This document shows positions 34,928 through 44,800 of a DNA stretch of 64,000 nt, piece by piece. A program made the position numbers and the translations under genes. The stretch lies in NCBI RefSeq assembly GCF_002831585.1, contig NZ_CP025113.1, positions 7,021,001-7,085,000 on the forward strand. Reading direction: 5' to 3'. How positions within the stretch are numbered: position 1 is the first letter of the stretch; each line of letters starts with the position of its first letter. The notes beneath the pieces are model-generated. The model searched no databases, was not told where the DNA came from, and was given only the letters and a program-made list of their open reading frames with translations. The stretch is from Bradyrhizobium sp. SK17 (lineage in GTDB: Bacteria > Pseudomonadota > Alphaproteobacteria > Rhizobiales > Xanthobacteraceae).

Positions 34928-34950
34928 CGGGCCGGCGTTAGGCCGGCCCG
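34928..34950 (-). terminator. Hairpin downstream of flagellin gene
   Basis: CGGGCCGGC (34928-34936), loop GTTAG, GCCGGCCCG (34942-34950): a perfect 9-base stem just after the flagellin stop at 34968, reading on the minus strand. Only a short T-rich tail follows, so termination may be partial and let fliD be transcribed at a lower level than the very abundant flagellin. Confidence 0.55.
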
Positions 34951-34967
34951 ACACTCGTGAGTCCGAA

Positions 34968-35792
34968 CTAGCCGAGGAGCTTGAGCAGATACTGCGGCAT
35001 CTGGTTGGCCGCGGTTTCGGCCGACACCGCCGCCTGGGTCTTCACTTCGGCGGAGGACAGCGTCGCCTGTTCGGCGGCGATATCCACGTCCATGATCGCC
35101 GAATTGGCCGACTGAAGGTTCTGGGTCTGGGTCGAGATCGAGTCCGCGCTGAAGTTGAAGCGGGATTCCTGGGCACCGATCGCGGCGCGGGCGGCCGACA
35201 CGCTATTGATCGCCGTATCCAGGGCGCTCATCGCGCTGGTGGCGCCCGACAGCGTGGAAACGTCGAGCGAGCTCACGCCGAGCGAGGACGAAGTCAGGCT
35301 CGTGAGCGTGATGGTGATGGTGTCGCTCGCGGTCGAGCCGACCAGCACGGCAACGCCCGACGAGAACACGCTCGAGCCATCGAGCAGGCTCTGGCTGCTG
35401 TAGCGGGTGCCGGTCGCGATCGAATCGATTTCGCTCGTGAGCTGCGAGAATTCCGAGTTGATGTAGGCGCGGCTGGAGTCGGTCACGGTGCCGGAGGCGG
35501 ACTCCGAGGCCAGCGACTTCATGCGGGCGAGAATGTCGGAAATGTTGGACGCGCCGCCGTCGGCGGTCTGCAGGATCGAGGTCGCCTGCGAGGCGTTGGT
35601 CGCAGCCTGCTGCAGCGTCGTGATGTCGGACGAGATGCGGGTCGAGATCGCGAGACCGGCGGCGTCGTCGGAAGCCGAGGTGATGCGCGAACCGCTCGAC
35701 AGTTTCGACAGCGCACTGCTTTCCTGCGCCGAGTTGATGTTGAGGTAACGGACCGCGGCGTTCGCGGCTGTATTGGTGGAAATTGCGGGCAT
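34968..35792 (-). CDS. fliC: Flagellin
   Basis: 274 residues with conserved flagellin ends: ISTNTAANAAVRYLNINSAQ then SKLSSGSRITSASDDAAGLA, and the C-terminus SIMDVD-like AIMDVDIAAEQATLSSAEVK then QMPQYLLKLLG. The short variable centre gives a ~27 kDa filament protein, in the size range of thin-type rather than the larger thick-type flagellins of Bradyrhizobium. Serine/threonine content is high, offering sites for glycosylation. An AGGAGCTACTC ribosome site precedes ATG 35792. Confidence 0.95.
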   Translation of the reverse strand: MPAISTNTAANAAVRYLNINSAQESSALSKLSSGSRITSASDDAAGLAISTRISSDITTLQQAATNASQATSILQTADGGASNISDILARMKSLASESASGTVTDSSRAYINSEFSQLTSEIDSIATGTRYSSQSLLDGSSVFSSGVAVLVGSTASDTITITLTSLTSSSLGVSSLDVSTLSGATSAMSALDTAINSVSAARAAIGAQESRFNFSADSISTQTQNLQSANSAIMDVDIAAEQATLSSAEVKTQAAVSAETAANQMPQYLLKLLG

Positions 35793-35932
35793 GAGTAGCT
35801 CCTGTGCTGATGGGGCATGGCATGCCGCATCGTGAAAGTGAGAGGTGACGCGGATCCAGCCCCCGTCCGCCCGATCAAACGGGTCGGCCGTCGGTGGTCA
35901 GGCGCGAAATCTTCAGAAGCCGGAATTTATGG

Positions 35933-36634
35933 TTAGCAGTCGGTAAACGCGCCGCGCAGGTCCCGCTCGTGCCGCTTGAGCATTTCGCGCAACTGTTGTC
36001 GCCCTCGCTTGAGGAGCGATTCCACCGCAGCGACCGTCGTATCCATCACCTCGGCGATCTCGCCGTTGCTCATGTTCTCGTGATAGGAGAGGATCACCGC
36101 GACGCGCTGCTGCTCGGGCAGCCGCTGCATCGCGACCTCCAGAAGATTGCCGATCTCGTTGCGCTCGATGACGGTGGAGGCATCGAGCTGGGTGTCGGCC
36201 ACTTCGGGCACGACATCGACGTTCTCGGTGCGCGGCTTGCGGCGCAGATCGATGCAGCGGTTGCTGACCACGCGATACAGCCAGGTCGAGAACTTGGCGC
36301 GGCCATGCTGCCAGCGGCCGCGATGCGTCCATACCTTCAGCATGGTGTCCTGCACCACGTCCTCGGCGTCGGCGGCGTTGCCGACGATGCGCAGCGCGAT
36401 CGCGTAGGCGCGATCGACATGACGTTCGACGAGAGCGCGAAACGCCGTCTCGTCGCCGGCGGCGAGGCGATCGAGCAATTCCTTGTCCTCGTCCTGGATC
36501 TCGACGGTATCGAGCGGACCTGCATCCGCGACCGTGGGGACGTCGATCCAGGGGGCAGCCGCTTCGAGCGGCGCGACCGCAGCCGTCGTGGCCTCGATCT
36601 CGGCCGCTGCCGTCATATCAAGCGCGTAACTCAT
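35933..36634 (-). CDS. ECF-type RNA polymerase sigma factor
   Basis: 233 residues from ATG 36634 (GGAGAG upstream). Region 2 is FRALVERHVDRAYAIALRIV then NAADAEDVVQDTMLKVWTHR; region 4 is LPEQQRVAVILSYHENMSNG then EIAEVMDTTVAAVESLLKRG. There is no region 3 and no FliA-type region 1, so it is an ECF factor and not the usual flagellar sigma28. An acidic ~55-residue N-terminal extension precedes region 2. It is the first gene of the minus-strand flagellar cluster and may drive the flagellin and cap genes. Confidence 0.92.
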   Translation of the reverse strand: MSYALDMTAAAEIEATTAAVAPLEAAAPWIDVPTVADAGPLDTVEIQDEDKELLDRLAAGDETAFRALVERHVDRAYAIALRIVGNAADAEDVVQDTMLKVWTHRGRWQHGRAKFSTWLYRVVSNRCIDLRRKPRTENVDVVPEVADTQLDASTVIERNEIGNLLEVAMQRLPEQQRVAVILSYHENMSNGEIAEVMDTTVAAVESLLKRGRQQLREMLKRHERDLRGAFTDC

Positions 36635-37143
36635 GCCCCGCTCTCCAACCCGCGCCGCTGGCACACATCCCAGACGGCTTCTGAGCGTTGAACGGAGGCG
36701 TCAGGCAAACCAGGCGAATTTTTTTTGTTATTTTTCAAATGCTTAGCTGGATTTTTTTGCCGACCGCCCGGCAAAAGCTGCCGCCGCGCCACTGCGCGTG
36801 GAAAAGTTCGCCAGGATTTGGAGCAATCGTTCAGCATCGCCTCGCATTCCCGCGGGAGAGATCGTCGCGCCGGAAAACGCTGTTGTCACATCGACTAACG
36901 CTACGCGAACACGTGCATGCGTGGAGCATGCCAGTGACTCATTGCCGCGTGGTCGCCATCTTGCATTCGACGATTGCGACTAGGCAATTTTTTCCGAATC
37001 ACTGTTTCGACGTTATCGGATTTTTTGAATCTGTCAGTCGCGAAGCGCGCGATTTCGAATCCCACATCAACTTTTTTGAACTGACGCGCCTGATTTGTCT
37101 CACGCGCGCGTTGAACGCATGAGGACTGGCGGGAATCTTGCGC
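36635..37143. other. 509-base divergent intergenic region with AT-rich tracts
   Basis: No convincing gene. It separates the sigma-factor gene (minus) from the HAD-type gene (plus), so both promoters should be here. Base composition drops strikingly below that of the surroundings, with runs such as ATTTTTTTTGTTATTTTTCA near 36719 and further T-runs near 36755, 36988 and 37020. Possible H-NS/MucR-like or IHF binding, or recent acquisition; one open frame of 144 codons here has no coding character. Confidence 0.5.
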
Positions 37144-39639
37144 ATGACGATCGTGACGGTCGACGCGACGCGTCGAGCGCAGAATGTTTCTGCATGTTCA
37201 TTCGATGTTTTCGATACATTTCTGTTGCGCGTCTGCACGACGCCAGATGGCGTATTTGAAAGGGTTTTTCAGCTTTCCTGCATTGCTGAAAAATTTCCAA
37301 ATATGTCCAACAGTTTCGTTCAACATCGAATCCAGGCGGAGACGCGCGCGCGCAAGTTGGCGCAGGAGCGCAACGGCTCCACCGAAGTGTGCATCGCCGA
37401 CATCTATAAGTACTTTCCGTTCAGGCTGTTCGGCCTGAACCGCGACGCATTGCAGGATCTCGCGCGGATCGAGTTCGAGGCCGAGCTCGAGCTGTGCCGC
37501 GTCAATCCGGAAATGGTCGAGCAATATCTGGACATGAAGCGCGGCAATCTTCGCGTCGGCTTCATCTCCGACACCTATTGGAACACCGGACAGCTCGCGC
37601 AGTTGCTGCGGACCTGCAACCCCGGGCTGACCTGGGATTTCCTCTATGCGTCCTGTGACCACGGCAGCAGCAAGAGCGAAACGCTGTTCGAGACCTATCT
37701 CGCCGAGCAAGGCATCGATGCGGCAAGCTCGTTCCACATCGGCGACAATCACAACGCCGATATCAAGGGCGCGCGCCGTCACGGCATCCGCCCGCGCTAC
37801 TATCCGCAGGCGAGCGCCGCGCTGGCGTCCAAGTTTCAGCGCGAAACGTCGATCTTCGAATTGCTGTGCCCCGATCGGCCGTCGCGGCTCGATGACGGCG
37901 CCCGCACGCTGCGGCGTGTGGTGACTGCGCGAAGCGCGGAACAATCGCCGGCCTTCCACCTCGGCGTCACCGTACTCGGCCCGGTGATGGCGGCGTTCGA
38001 CGCATTCATCGAAGAGCGGCGCATGGCGCTCACCCGCGAGGGCAAGCGCGTTGCGATCGGATTTCTCGGCCGCGATGGATTACTGCCGTATCGTGTCTGG
38101 CAAGAGACCCGTGGCGAGGCCGGTGCCTATGTCGAGATCAATCGCCGTGTCAGTCTGGTCGGATCTGCCGATACGCTCGAGCCGCTCTGCGAGCTGCTGA
38201 GCCGGGTCGTCAAGATCGACGCGTCGACCTTCATCGACATCGTCAAGGTGCAGCCCCCCGCGGTGATGAAGTTCTTTGCGCAGTTTCCCGACGGCATCGC
38301 GAGCGGACGCGAGCTCGCCGACGCGCTGCCCGATCTGATGGACCCGAGCGAGATCGCCGATATCGCCACCGGCGTTCGTACGCGCCTGCTCGCCTACCTT
38401 CGCGCACGGATCGAGGATTTCGACGGCTGCACCGATCTGATCCTCGTCGACCTCGGCTATTCGGCAAGCGTGCAGAAGTCGCTGCGGCGCATCTTCGATT
38501 GCGAGGGCATTCGCATTCGCCTGCACGGTGCCTATCTGCTGACGCTGGATGATGCGTTCGACGACATCGCCGATAGCGACACCGCCGAAGGGCTGATTTC
38601 GGATCGGGTGGTCACCCCGCACGTCAAGCGCATGCTGATCCGCAATGTCGCCTTGCTGGAGCAGCTCTGCTGTTCCGCCGAAGGATCGGCGCGTGACTAC
38701 CGCGGTGGCGAGGTGTTGCGAGAGGCCGACCAGCGCCCGGCCGCTCAGCTTGCGCTGGCGACCGAGGTGCAAGCAGGCGCGCTGGCCTATGCTTCCCGCG
38801 CCCGGGAGCTGGCACCGCGCTACGGCCTGCTGCCGCACGCGAACCCCACCGTCGCGGCGCGCTGGGCCACCGCCGTCCTCGGACGCTTGCTGTTGCTGCC
38901 CGACGATGACGAGCTCGTGCTGCTCAGCGGCATCAAGCATGACGTCAATCTCGGCACACAAGCGCTGGCGCCACTGCTCGATGCCAGCTTCATCAATGAT
39001 TGCATCATCGCCCGCGGCGTCGCAACCGCCTGCATCGCGCCCGCACCGCCGATGTGGCTGGCGGGCAGCTTTGCCGCGCTGTCACCGTCGCACGCCTATC
39101 TTTACACGCTGTTCGGCACCAATCGCCTTCCCGCCAACGTATTCGGCGAGTCGCCAAGCGGGACGTTGCAAGTCGGCCTGTTCGGGCAGGACGGTCAGGC
39201 CTCGCTTCAGACCGTCACCGTCTTTCACACCGGGTTCGGCGACCTCCGACTGAGGATTCCGCTGTCGCGGCGCATGGCGGTCACGACGATCGCGCTGCCG
39301 CTGGCGAAGCTCGCCCGCAATGGCCTGCTCCATGGCGTCACCGTCCAGCACGGCGAGAGTGCGGCGAAGGCCACGGACAATTCCGGCGTCAAGGCGATCG
39401 CCGCGGACCGGCTGACCGACGCCGGCCTCGACAGGAGCGGCCGTCAGTTCCGCGCGTCGAACGACGAGGGCATGCTGCTGATCCCGGTCGACGGTTTCGA
39501 GGAAGACGTTGCAGTCTACACGGTCGGGCTGACCGCCCTCGACCATGATCGCATCCTGGCGGTCGAAGACCGGAACGATGCCGCAGCCCCCGCGGCTACG
39601 CTGACCTGGCGTGCCACGCCGGCCGCCAGCCGCAGCTGA
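37144..39639 (+). CDS. HAD-superfamily protein, possible surface-glycan role
   Basis: 831 residues. The N-terminal ~240 residues are a HAD-type domain: motif I in CSFDVFDTFLLRV, motif II-like FISDTYWN, and motif IV in GDNHNADIKGARR. The acids of motif I (DVFD) are present, so phosphatase or mutase activity is possible. The C-terminal ~550 residues are not recognised. Similar HAD proteins (FDVFDTLLLR type) occur in polysaccharide gene clusters. It begins an apparent three-gene operon with an unknown protein and a formyltransferase, next to the flagellar genes. ATG 37144 is used; TTG 37138 is possible. Confidence 0.8.
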   Translation: MTIVTVDATRRAQNVSACSFDVFDTFLLRVCTTPDGVFERVFQLSCIAEKFPNMSNSFVQHRIQAETRARKLAQERNGSTEVCIADIYKYFPFRLFGLNRDALQDLARIEFEAELELCRVNPEMVEQYLDMKRGNLRVGFISDTYWNTGQLAQLLRTCNPGLTWDFLYASCDHGSSKSETLFETYLAEQGIDAASSFHIGDNHNADIKGARRHGIRPRYYPQASAALASKFQRETSIFELLCPDRPSRLDDGARTLRRVVTARSAEQSPAFHLGVTVLGPVMAAFDAFIEERRMALTREGKRVAIGFLGRDGLLPYRVWQETRGEAGAYVEINRRVSLVGSADTLEPLCELLSRVVKIDASTFIDIVKVQPPAVMKFFAQFPDGIASGRELADALPDLMDPSEIADIATGVRTRLLAYLRARIEDFDGCTDLILVDLGYSASVQKSLRRIFDCEGIRIRLHGAYLLTLDDAFDDIADSDTAEGLISDRVVTPHVKRMLIRNVALLEQLCCSAEGSARDYRGGEVLREADQRPAAQLALATEVQAGALAYASRARELAPRYGLLPHANPTVAARWATAVLGRLLLLPDDDELVLLSGIKHDVNLGTQALAPLLDASFINDCIIARGVATACIAPAPPMWLAGSFAALSPSHAYLYTLFGTNRLPANVFGESPSGTLQVGLFGQDGQASLQTVTVFHTGFGDLRLRIPLSRRMAVTTIALPLAKLARNGLLHGVTVQHGESAAKATDNSGVKAIAADRLTDAGLDRSGRQFRASNDEGMLLIPVDGFEEDVAVYTVGLTALDHDRILAVEDRNDAAAPAATLTWRATPAASRS

Positions 39640-39696
39640 TTTGTCCGCCTGATCTCGCTGCCCCGTACGTATTAGTTAACGAGGGGTAGCGCGGGC

Positions 39697-41055
39697 ATGA
39701 CATCGGCTGACACGGCGCAAGCAGACGGCTTGCAGACGAATTTTGACCAATTGCTATCGGCAAACGGCATCCGGATGGGCACGGCACAACGCCGCCGGCT
39801 GGCATGGCTGTCCGAACGGCTTGGGCGCGCAGCCGTCCATCAACCCGGTTCAGTGCCCGCCCGCGACCATGGCGTCATCGTTCTCGCCGAACCGCCGAGC
39901 GGCCCAGCAGCCGAGATGCTCTACCGATCGCTCCGCACCGATTGCGTGGTCGTCGTGCCGTTCGGCGAAAATCCGGCTTTCGATTTCCTGAAGTCCAAGC
40001 TGACCGATTTCGGTACGATCGGGCCGAGCGCGGACGGCCCGCACGAGATGTGGTGGGGCGGCCTCACCTGGCGCCCGATCGCGCCCGAGGCAGGCTCCAG
40101 GTCCAAGGCTCCGTTACGCGTGGTCTCCTGCTATCCCCGCTCCCGCGGCGACGATCACGCCGATGCGCTCCGGGAGAAGCTGGCCGAATTCCGGATCGCC
40201 TGCGACATCGAGCCGATCGACACCGCGGACGGTGAGCAGATGCGCGCGTCCGAGATATCCGCATTCATGCTGCGGATGTGGGAAACACACCCCGAGCCTC
40301 TGCTGTTCATCGCGGCCGATGCAACGCTCAGCGAGCCACCCCTGTTGCCGTCCTCGCTCGATTGCGACGTCGCCCTCCACAAGTGGAACCGGTGGGAGAT
40401 GTCGACGCGCACCCTCTATCTCGGTCGCGCCGTGGCGGCCGAGGCACTGCTGCGCAGCTGGCATCACATCGCGTCCGCCTATCCCGCGGTCTGGGATGGC
40501 TACCTGCTCGACCAGGCATGGAGCCTGACGTCGTCGCAGATGGCGCTCGACACCGTCTGGCTGCCGCGCTCATACCATGCCCCGGCCGAGGACGTCGGCA
40601 CGCCCCGCCACACCACGGTCGTTCACAACCTGCCCGGCGACAATAGCGACCTTGGTCCCGACGCCGAATTCGGCGTCGCGATGCGGGCCGCGCGGCGCGC
40701 CAGCCGCAGCGGCGGCCGCGACGCCATGATCGTGATCCAGTCCCAGGCGGCCTCGAACGACGCGATCACCGTGATCATGCGCGATATCGCAGCCAGTGAC
40801 GCGCGCGAGATGGCTGCGAGCATCGAGGCCGTGACCGGCGCATTCACCGCCGATTGCGGCGGCTTCGGCCGGCTCGAGCTCGCGCTCTGCCCGTGGCAGG
40901 ACGATATCCGCGCGGCGAAATCGGCGGCGAAACGCGCCAACAACCGCATCATCGAGATCGCGCCGTGGCAGACGCTGCCGGCCGATCTGTTCCGCACCGT
41001 AGGCCAATCCCGCGACGCCGGAAGCGTCGTCGTGATGGCCGGCCAGTTCGGCTGA
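39697..41055 (+). CDS. Unknown protein in HAD/formyltransferase set
   Basis: 452 residues, no signal peptide or membrane helix. Regions such as RVVSCYPRSRGDDHADALRE, EPLLFIAADATLSEPPLLPS and SLDCDVALHKWNRWEMSTRT resemble, in pattern only, a nucleotide-sugar-transferase (GT-A) core including an ADAT acid pair. I do not recognise a named family. It is 57 bases after the HAD gene and 40 bases before the formyltransferase gene; both neighbours suggest sugar modification. Confidence 0.7.
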   Translation: MTSADTAQADGLQTNFDQLLSANGIRMGTAQRRRLAWLSERLGRAAVHQPGSVPARDHGVIVLAEPPSGPAAEMLYRSLRTDCVVVVPFGENPAFDFLKSKLTDFGTIGPSADGPHEMWWGGLTWRPIAPEAGSRSKAPLRVVSCYPRSRGDDHADALREKLAEFRIACDIEPIDTADGEQMRASEISAFMLRMWETHPEPLLFIAADATLSEPPLLPSSLDCDVALHKWNRWEMSTRTLYLGRAVAAEALLRSWHHIASAYPAVWDGYLLDQAWSLTSSQMALDTVWLPRSYHAPAEDVGTPRHTTVVHNLPGDNSDLGPDAEFGVAMRAARRASRSGGRDAMIVIQSQAASNDAITVIMRDIAASDAREMAASIEAVTGAFTADCGGFGRLELALCPWQDDIRAAKSAAKRANNRIIEIAPWQTLPADLFRTVGQSRDAGSVVVMAGQFG

Positions 41056-41095
41056 GACCGCCAGAACAACTGAAACAGGGAAGGATATCCACATC

Positions 41096-41818
41096 ATGAA
41101 GACCATCATCCTTCTCACCGGCGTCGCCAGCCAGCAATTCGCGCTCACCGAATTGCTGAAGGCGCACAATCCGGCGCTGTCGTTCCGCTGCGCCGTGACC
41201 GCCGAAGACCTCGCCGCGATCGAGCCGGAGGTGCTGCGCGACGCCCGGCTATTGGCATTCACCACCGGCGTCATCGTGCCCGAGAGCATCCTGGCCGCGC
41301 TCGGCCACGGCGCCTACAATTTCCACCCCGGCCCCCCGCAATATCCCGGCTGGGCTCCGGCGCATTTCGCACTCTATGACGGTGCCCGCATATTCGGCGC
41401 GGTCGCCCATGTGATGGCTGCGCGGGTCGATTCCGGCCCGATCGTCGGGGTCGAATCCTTCATCATTCCTGACAAGATCAGCGTCCGCGGGCTTGAGCAG
41501 ATCGCCTATGTGCGGCTTGCCCATCTGTTCTGGCGGATGTCGCGCGATCTCGCTTGCGATCCCTCGCCGCTCGCCGAACTGCCGATTGCCTGGTGCGGGA
41601 TCAAGAGCACGCGGCAGATGTACCGGGAGATGTGCGAGCTTCCCGCCGGCATCAACGCCGGCGAGCTGGCGCGGCGGATTCGCGCCTTCCACGACGACTT
41701 CCGCGGCATCCCGCTGACCGTCTCCGTCCACGGCATCCGCTTCCAGCTGGCGACGACGGCCACGCAAATGCCAGAGGCGCCGCAGGTGGTCTCTCCGCCG
41801 CTCGCGGCCGCATCCTGA
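41096..41818 (+). CDS. Formyltransferase-family protein (sugar N-formyltransferase-like)
   Basis: 240 residues with a formyl_trans_N core. The catalytic triad seen in methionyl-tRNA formyltransferases and amino-sugar formyltransferases is present: Asn75 and His77 in YNFHPGPPQYPGW, Asp112 in ARVDSGPIV. It lacks the C-terminal tRNA-binding domain and is shorter than Fmt, so it is more likely to transfer a formyl group from N10-formyl-tetrahydrofolate to an amino sugar. Together with the HAD and unknown genes it may build an unusual glycan for flagellin or surface polysaccharide. A good GGAAGGAT ribosome site precedes ATG 41096. Confidence 0.82.
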   Translation: MKTIILLTGVASQQFALTELLKAHNPALSFRCAVTAEDLAAIEPEVLRDARLLAFTTGVIVPESILAALGHGAYNFHPGPPQYPGWAPAHFALYDGARIFGAVAHVMAARVDSGPIVGVESFIIPDKISVRGLEQIAYVRLAHLFWRMSRDLACDPSPLAELPIAWCGIKSTRQMYREMCELPAGINAGELARRIRAFHDDFRGIPLTVSVHGIRFQLATTATQMPEAPQVVSPPLAAAS

Positions 41819-41882
41819 CGCGCCACGACGTCGGACCGATCCTCATCCCGCTTTACCGCTCCTTGAGCAGGTAATTCGAGCG

Positions 41883-44800
41883 CTAACGGCGCAAAAGATT
41901 CCCCTGCGGATCGGCCAGCATGGCGTTCAGAGCCGTTTCGGCCCGGTGAAGCAACGGCTTCGCGCCGATATCAGACGCAATTCCGATCGCGGCACGCAAC
42001 TGGTGAAGAACTGAACTCCGCTCGGCCTCATTCGAGGCCGACAGCATTGCGGCCTCGCCCAGCAAAGCCTCGGCTTCCAGTCCGGAAAATCCCTGCTGGC
42101 GCGCCGTATTCCGAGCTTCGCGCAGCATGCCGAGCGCCGCTGGCACGTCACCGAGCCGGCTCAAGGCTTGCGCCAGATAGATCGAGGTGCGCAGCACGAT
42201 CGAGGTGTAGCCGACCGACTTCGCCTCCTCTCGGGCATCGGTGAGCGTCTTTCGCGCCTCAGCGAACCGGCCCTGCTCCAGATACGCAATGCCGAGATGG
42301 CACTCGACAACGGGCGCGAAGAGACGAATCCCATATTTCTGCGTGACGGCGAAGGCCTCCTCCAGGATGCCCGCTGCTCCCGCCGGATTGCCCTGGCCGA
42401 GCATCAGGAAGCCGCCGCTATATCCCGTGCCAACGCGATCGAACGGCCGATTGCTTTCATTGGCGATCGCCATGGCGCGCTGATGAAACTCGATGGCCGT
42501 GTCGATCTCTCCCAACGTGGTGTGGGTCACGCTCTTCATCATGCAGCAGAGCAGCAGCAGGGTTTTCGGGGTCGTCCCGGGCGGCGCGCTGGCATCCGGC
42601 CCGGAAAGCTGGATGCAGGCATGGCCGAGCATCTGCTCGGCGTCCCGCAGCCGACCGGCGATGAAATAGGCTTGGCCAAGTGTGTATTGAGCGAGGTTGA
42701 TCCAGCCCGAATTACCCCATTGCCCGGCCAGGCCCACGACGGCCTCGCCGGTAGCAATCGCCTCGACAGGCGTTCCGTAGAAATTCTGCGTACCCGACCT
42801 CATCGTCATGGCCGCAACCTTGCGTCCTATGTCGCCGATTGCATCGGCACGGCGCTCGGCTTCCTTGCCAAGGTCGAACGATTCCGCAACCTTTCCCGAC
42901 CACATGAATGCCACCCGCGCTTCGATCCTCAGATCGACGGCGTCAGTCTCCCTCAAGCGGGAGAACGGCATCTTGTCGAGTGCCGTCATGGCAGTCTCGA
43001 AATAGCTGGCCGCACCGGCGAACGCCGATCGCGTCAGACTTCGTCGTGCCGCGGCTCGCCCATACGTAAACGCCTTCTGCCAATCCTTGGCTCGTGTCGC
43101 ATGATAACAAAGTCTGTTGGGTTCATCGTGCCAACGTCCGCTGCTCTCCAGGGTTGCGAGAATGCGCGCGTGGACACTTTCACGGACCTTCTCGACCATC
43201 GAGTCATACGTCACCTGGCGGATCATCTCGTGCGGGAACTCGAGCAAATCATCCGGTTCGGCATCGATCCTCACGAGAAACTCGGCGCGATCGAGAGCCT
43301 CCAGGCATCGCTGCATAGCCTCGCCAGGCAAACCTGCGATTTCGCGCAACATGGATTCTGTGGAGTGCGGTCCAATCGCTGCCGCGATCTGCAAAAGTGA
43401 GCGTTCCTCCTTCGACACACGATCCAGACGTGTGGCAATAACGCCCTGGATACTGCTCGGAATGCCCAAGTCGCCGACCGGACGAGCAAGCGCGAGATCG
43501 CCCCACTGCCCCCGGAGGATTCCGCTGTCCTTGAGGCTGCGACAAACCTCTTCGATGAACAGCGGCACGCTGGCCGTGTGGAGAACGACACGGCTCTTCA
43601 GGTCGGTCATGTTCTCCGACAAGCCCAGAATGTCGTCCAGCATTTCTCGTCCCGCATCTTCGCCGAGGGAACGCAGAGCGGCAATCTCGGCGTTGCAACG
43701 CTCGATCCAATCCGGAATTCCGTTGGGTCTGCTGGTCAGCAGCATCAGCAGACCGGGAGCCTTGAGAGACGCAAGCGCCGCCATGACGGCCTCACTCGCA
43801 CGATCGATCCAGTGCAGATCCTCGACCAGGATCACCGTGCGCTGGCGCAGAACGACGCTTTCGACGACGGTGCAACTCGCGTCGATGATCGCGCGGCCGC
43901 GCGCGTGGGGCTCCAACTCGGCCCATTCCGGATCAGATATCGGACGATCCAACACCGCGTCGATCGCGGAACGCTGGACCGCCGTCAGATCCGACTGGAG
44001 CCCTGTCGAGTCGTCCGCCAGAATTGAAAGCATCAGCGCCTTCAGTGCGCTGAACGGGGCACCTTGAAGATTCGGGCTGCACTCGGCGTGGACGGGACGC
44101 CACCCCTCACGTTGGAGCTCGTCAACGAACTCGTGCACCAGCCGCGATTTTCCAATGCCAGGTTCACCAATCAGGAACGCCGTTTGCCGGCCAGGGCCAG
44201 CGCTGTGCGCCAACCGTTTGAGCAGCGCGGTTTCTTCCACGCGGTTGACAAACCGCGCCACACGCCGCGCCCTGCGTACCCGCCAACTGGAGACATCCGC
44301 TGCACCAGTGACGCGGTAGACAGGCAAGGGCTCGCTGAAACCTTTGAGTTGCTGTCGCCCCAAATATTCGAACTGAACGTTGCCCTCGGCAAGGTTCTGA
44401 CAGGCCTCGGACGCGTAGATCTGGTTCGGCCCGGCGACTGCTTCGAGCCTCGCTGCAAGGTGCTGCGCTACCCCGCCGATCTCATAGACCTTGGAATATT
44501 CGCTGGCGACCATGTAGGCCACCACCCGTCCGGAATGGAGCCCGACCCGAACCTGGAGCCCGGCGTCGCCGAGGCCGGCGACGCGCCGAACCAACTCGAT
44601 CGCGGCATGGCAAGCCAGCGGCGCGTGGTTGTCATCGGCGATCGGTGCGCCGAAAACCGCGGACAACCCGTCACCCAGTTCTTTGCTGACGATGCCGCCA
44701 AACTGTCGCACCGCGCTTCGCATGGCGGCCAGGGCCGGCTCCAGACGCGAGACCGCGGCTTCCGGCTCCAGATCCGCAACGAGCCCCGTGGAATCCACCA

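Noticed and set aside
36688..37122. 144-codon open frame in the AT-rich gap
   Set aside because: No ribosome site, no domain, composition unlike coding DNA here.
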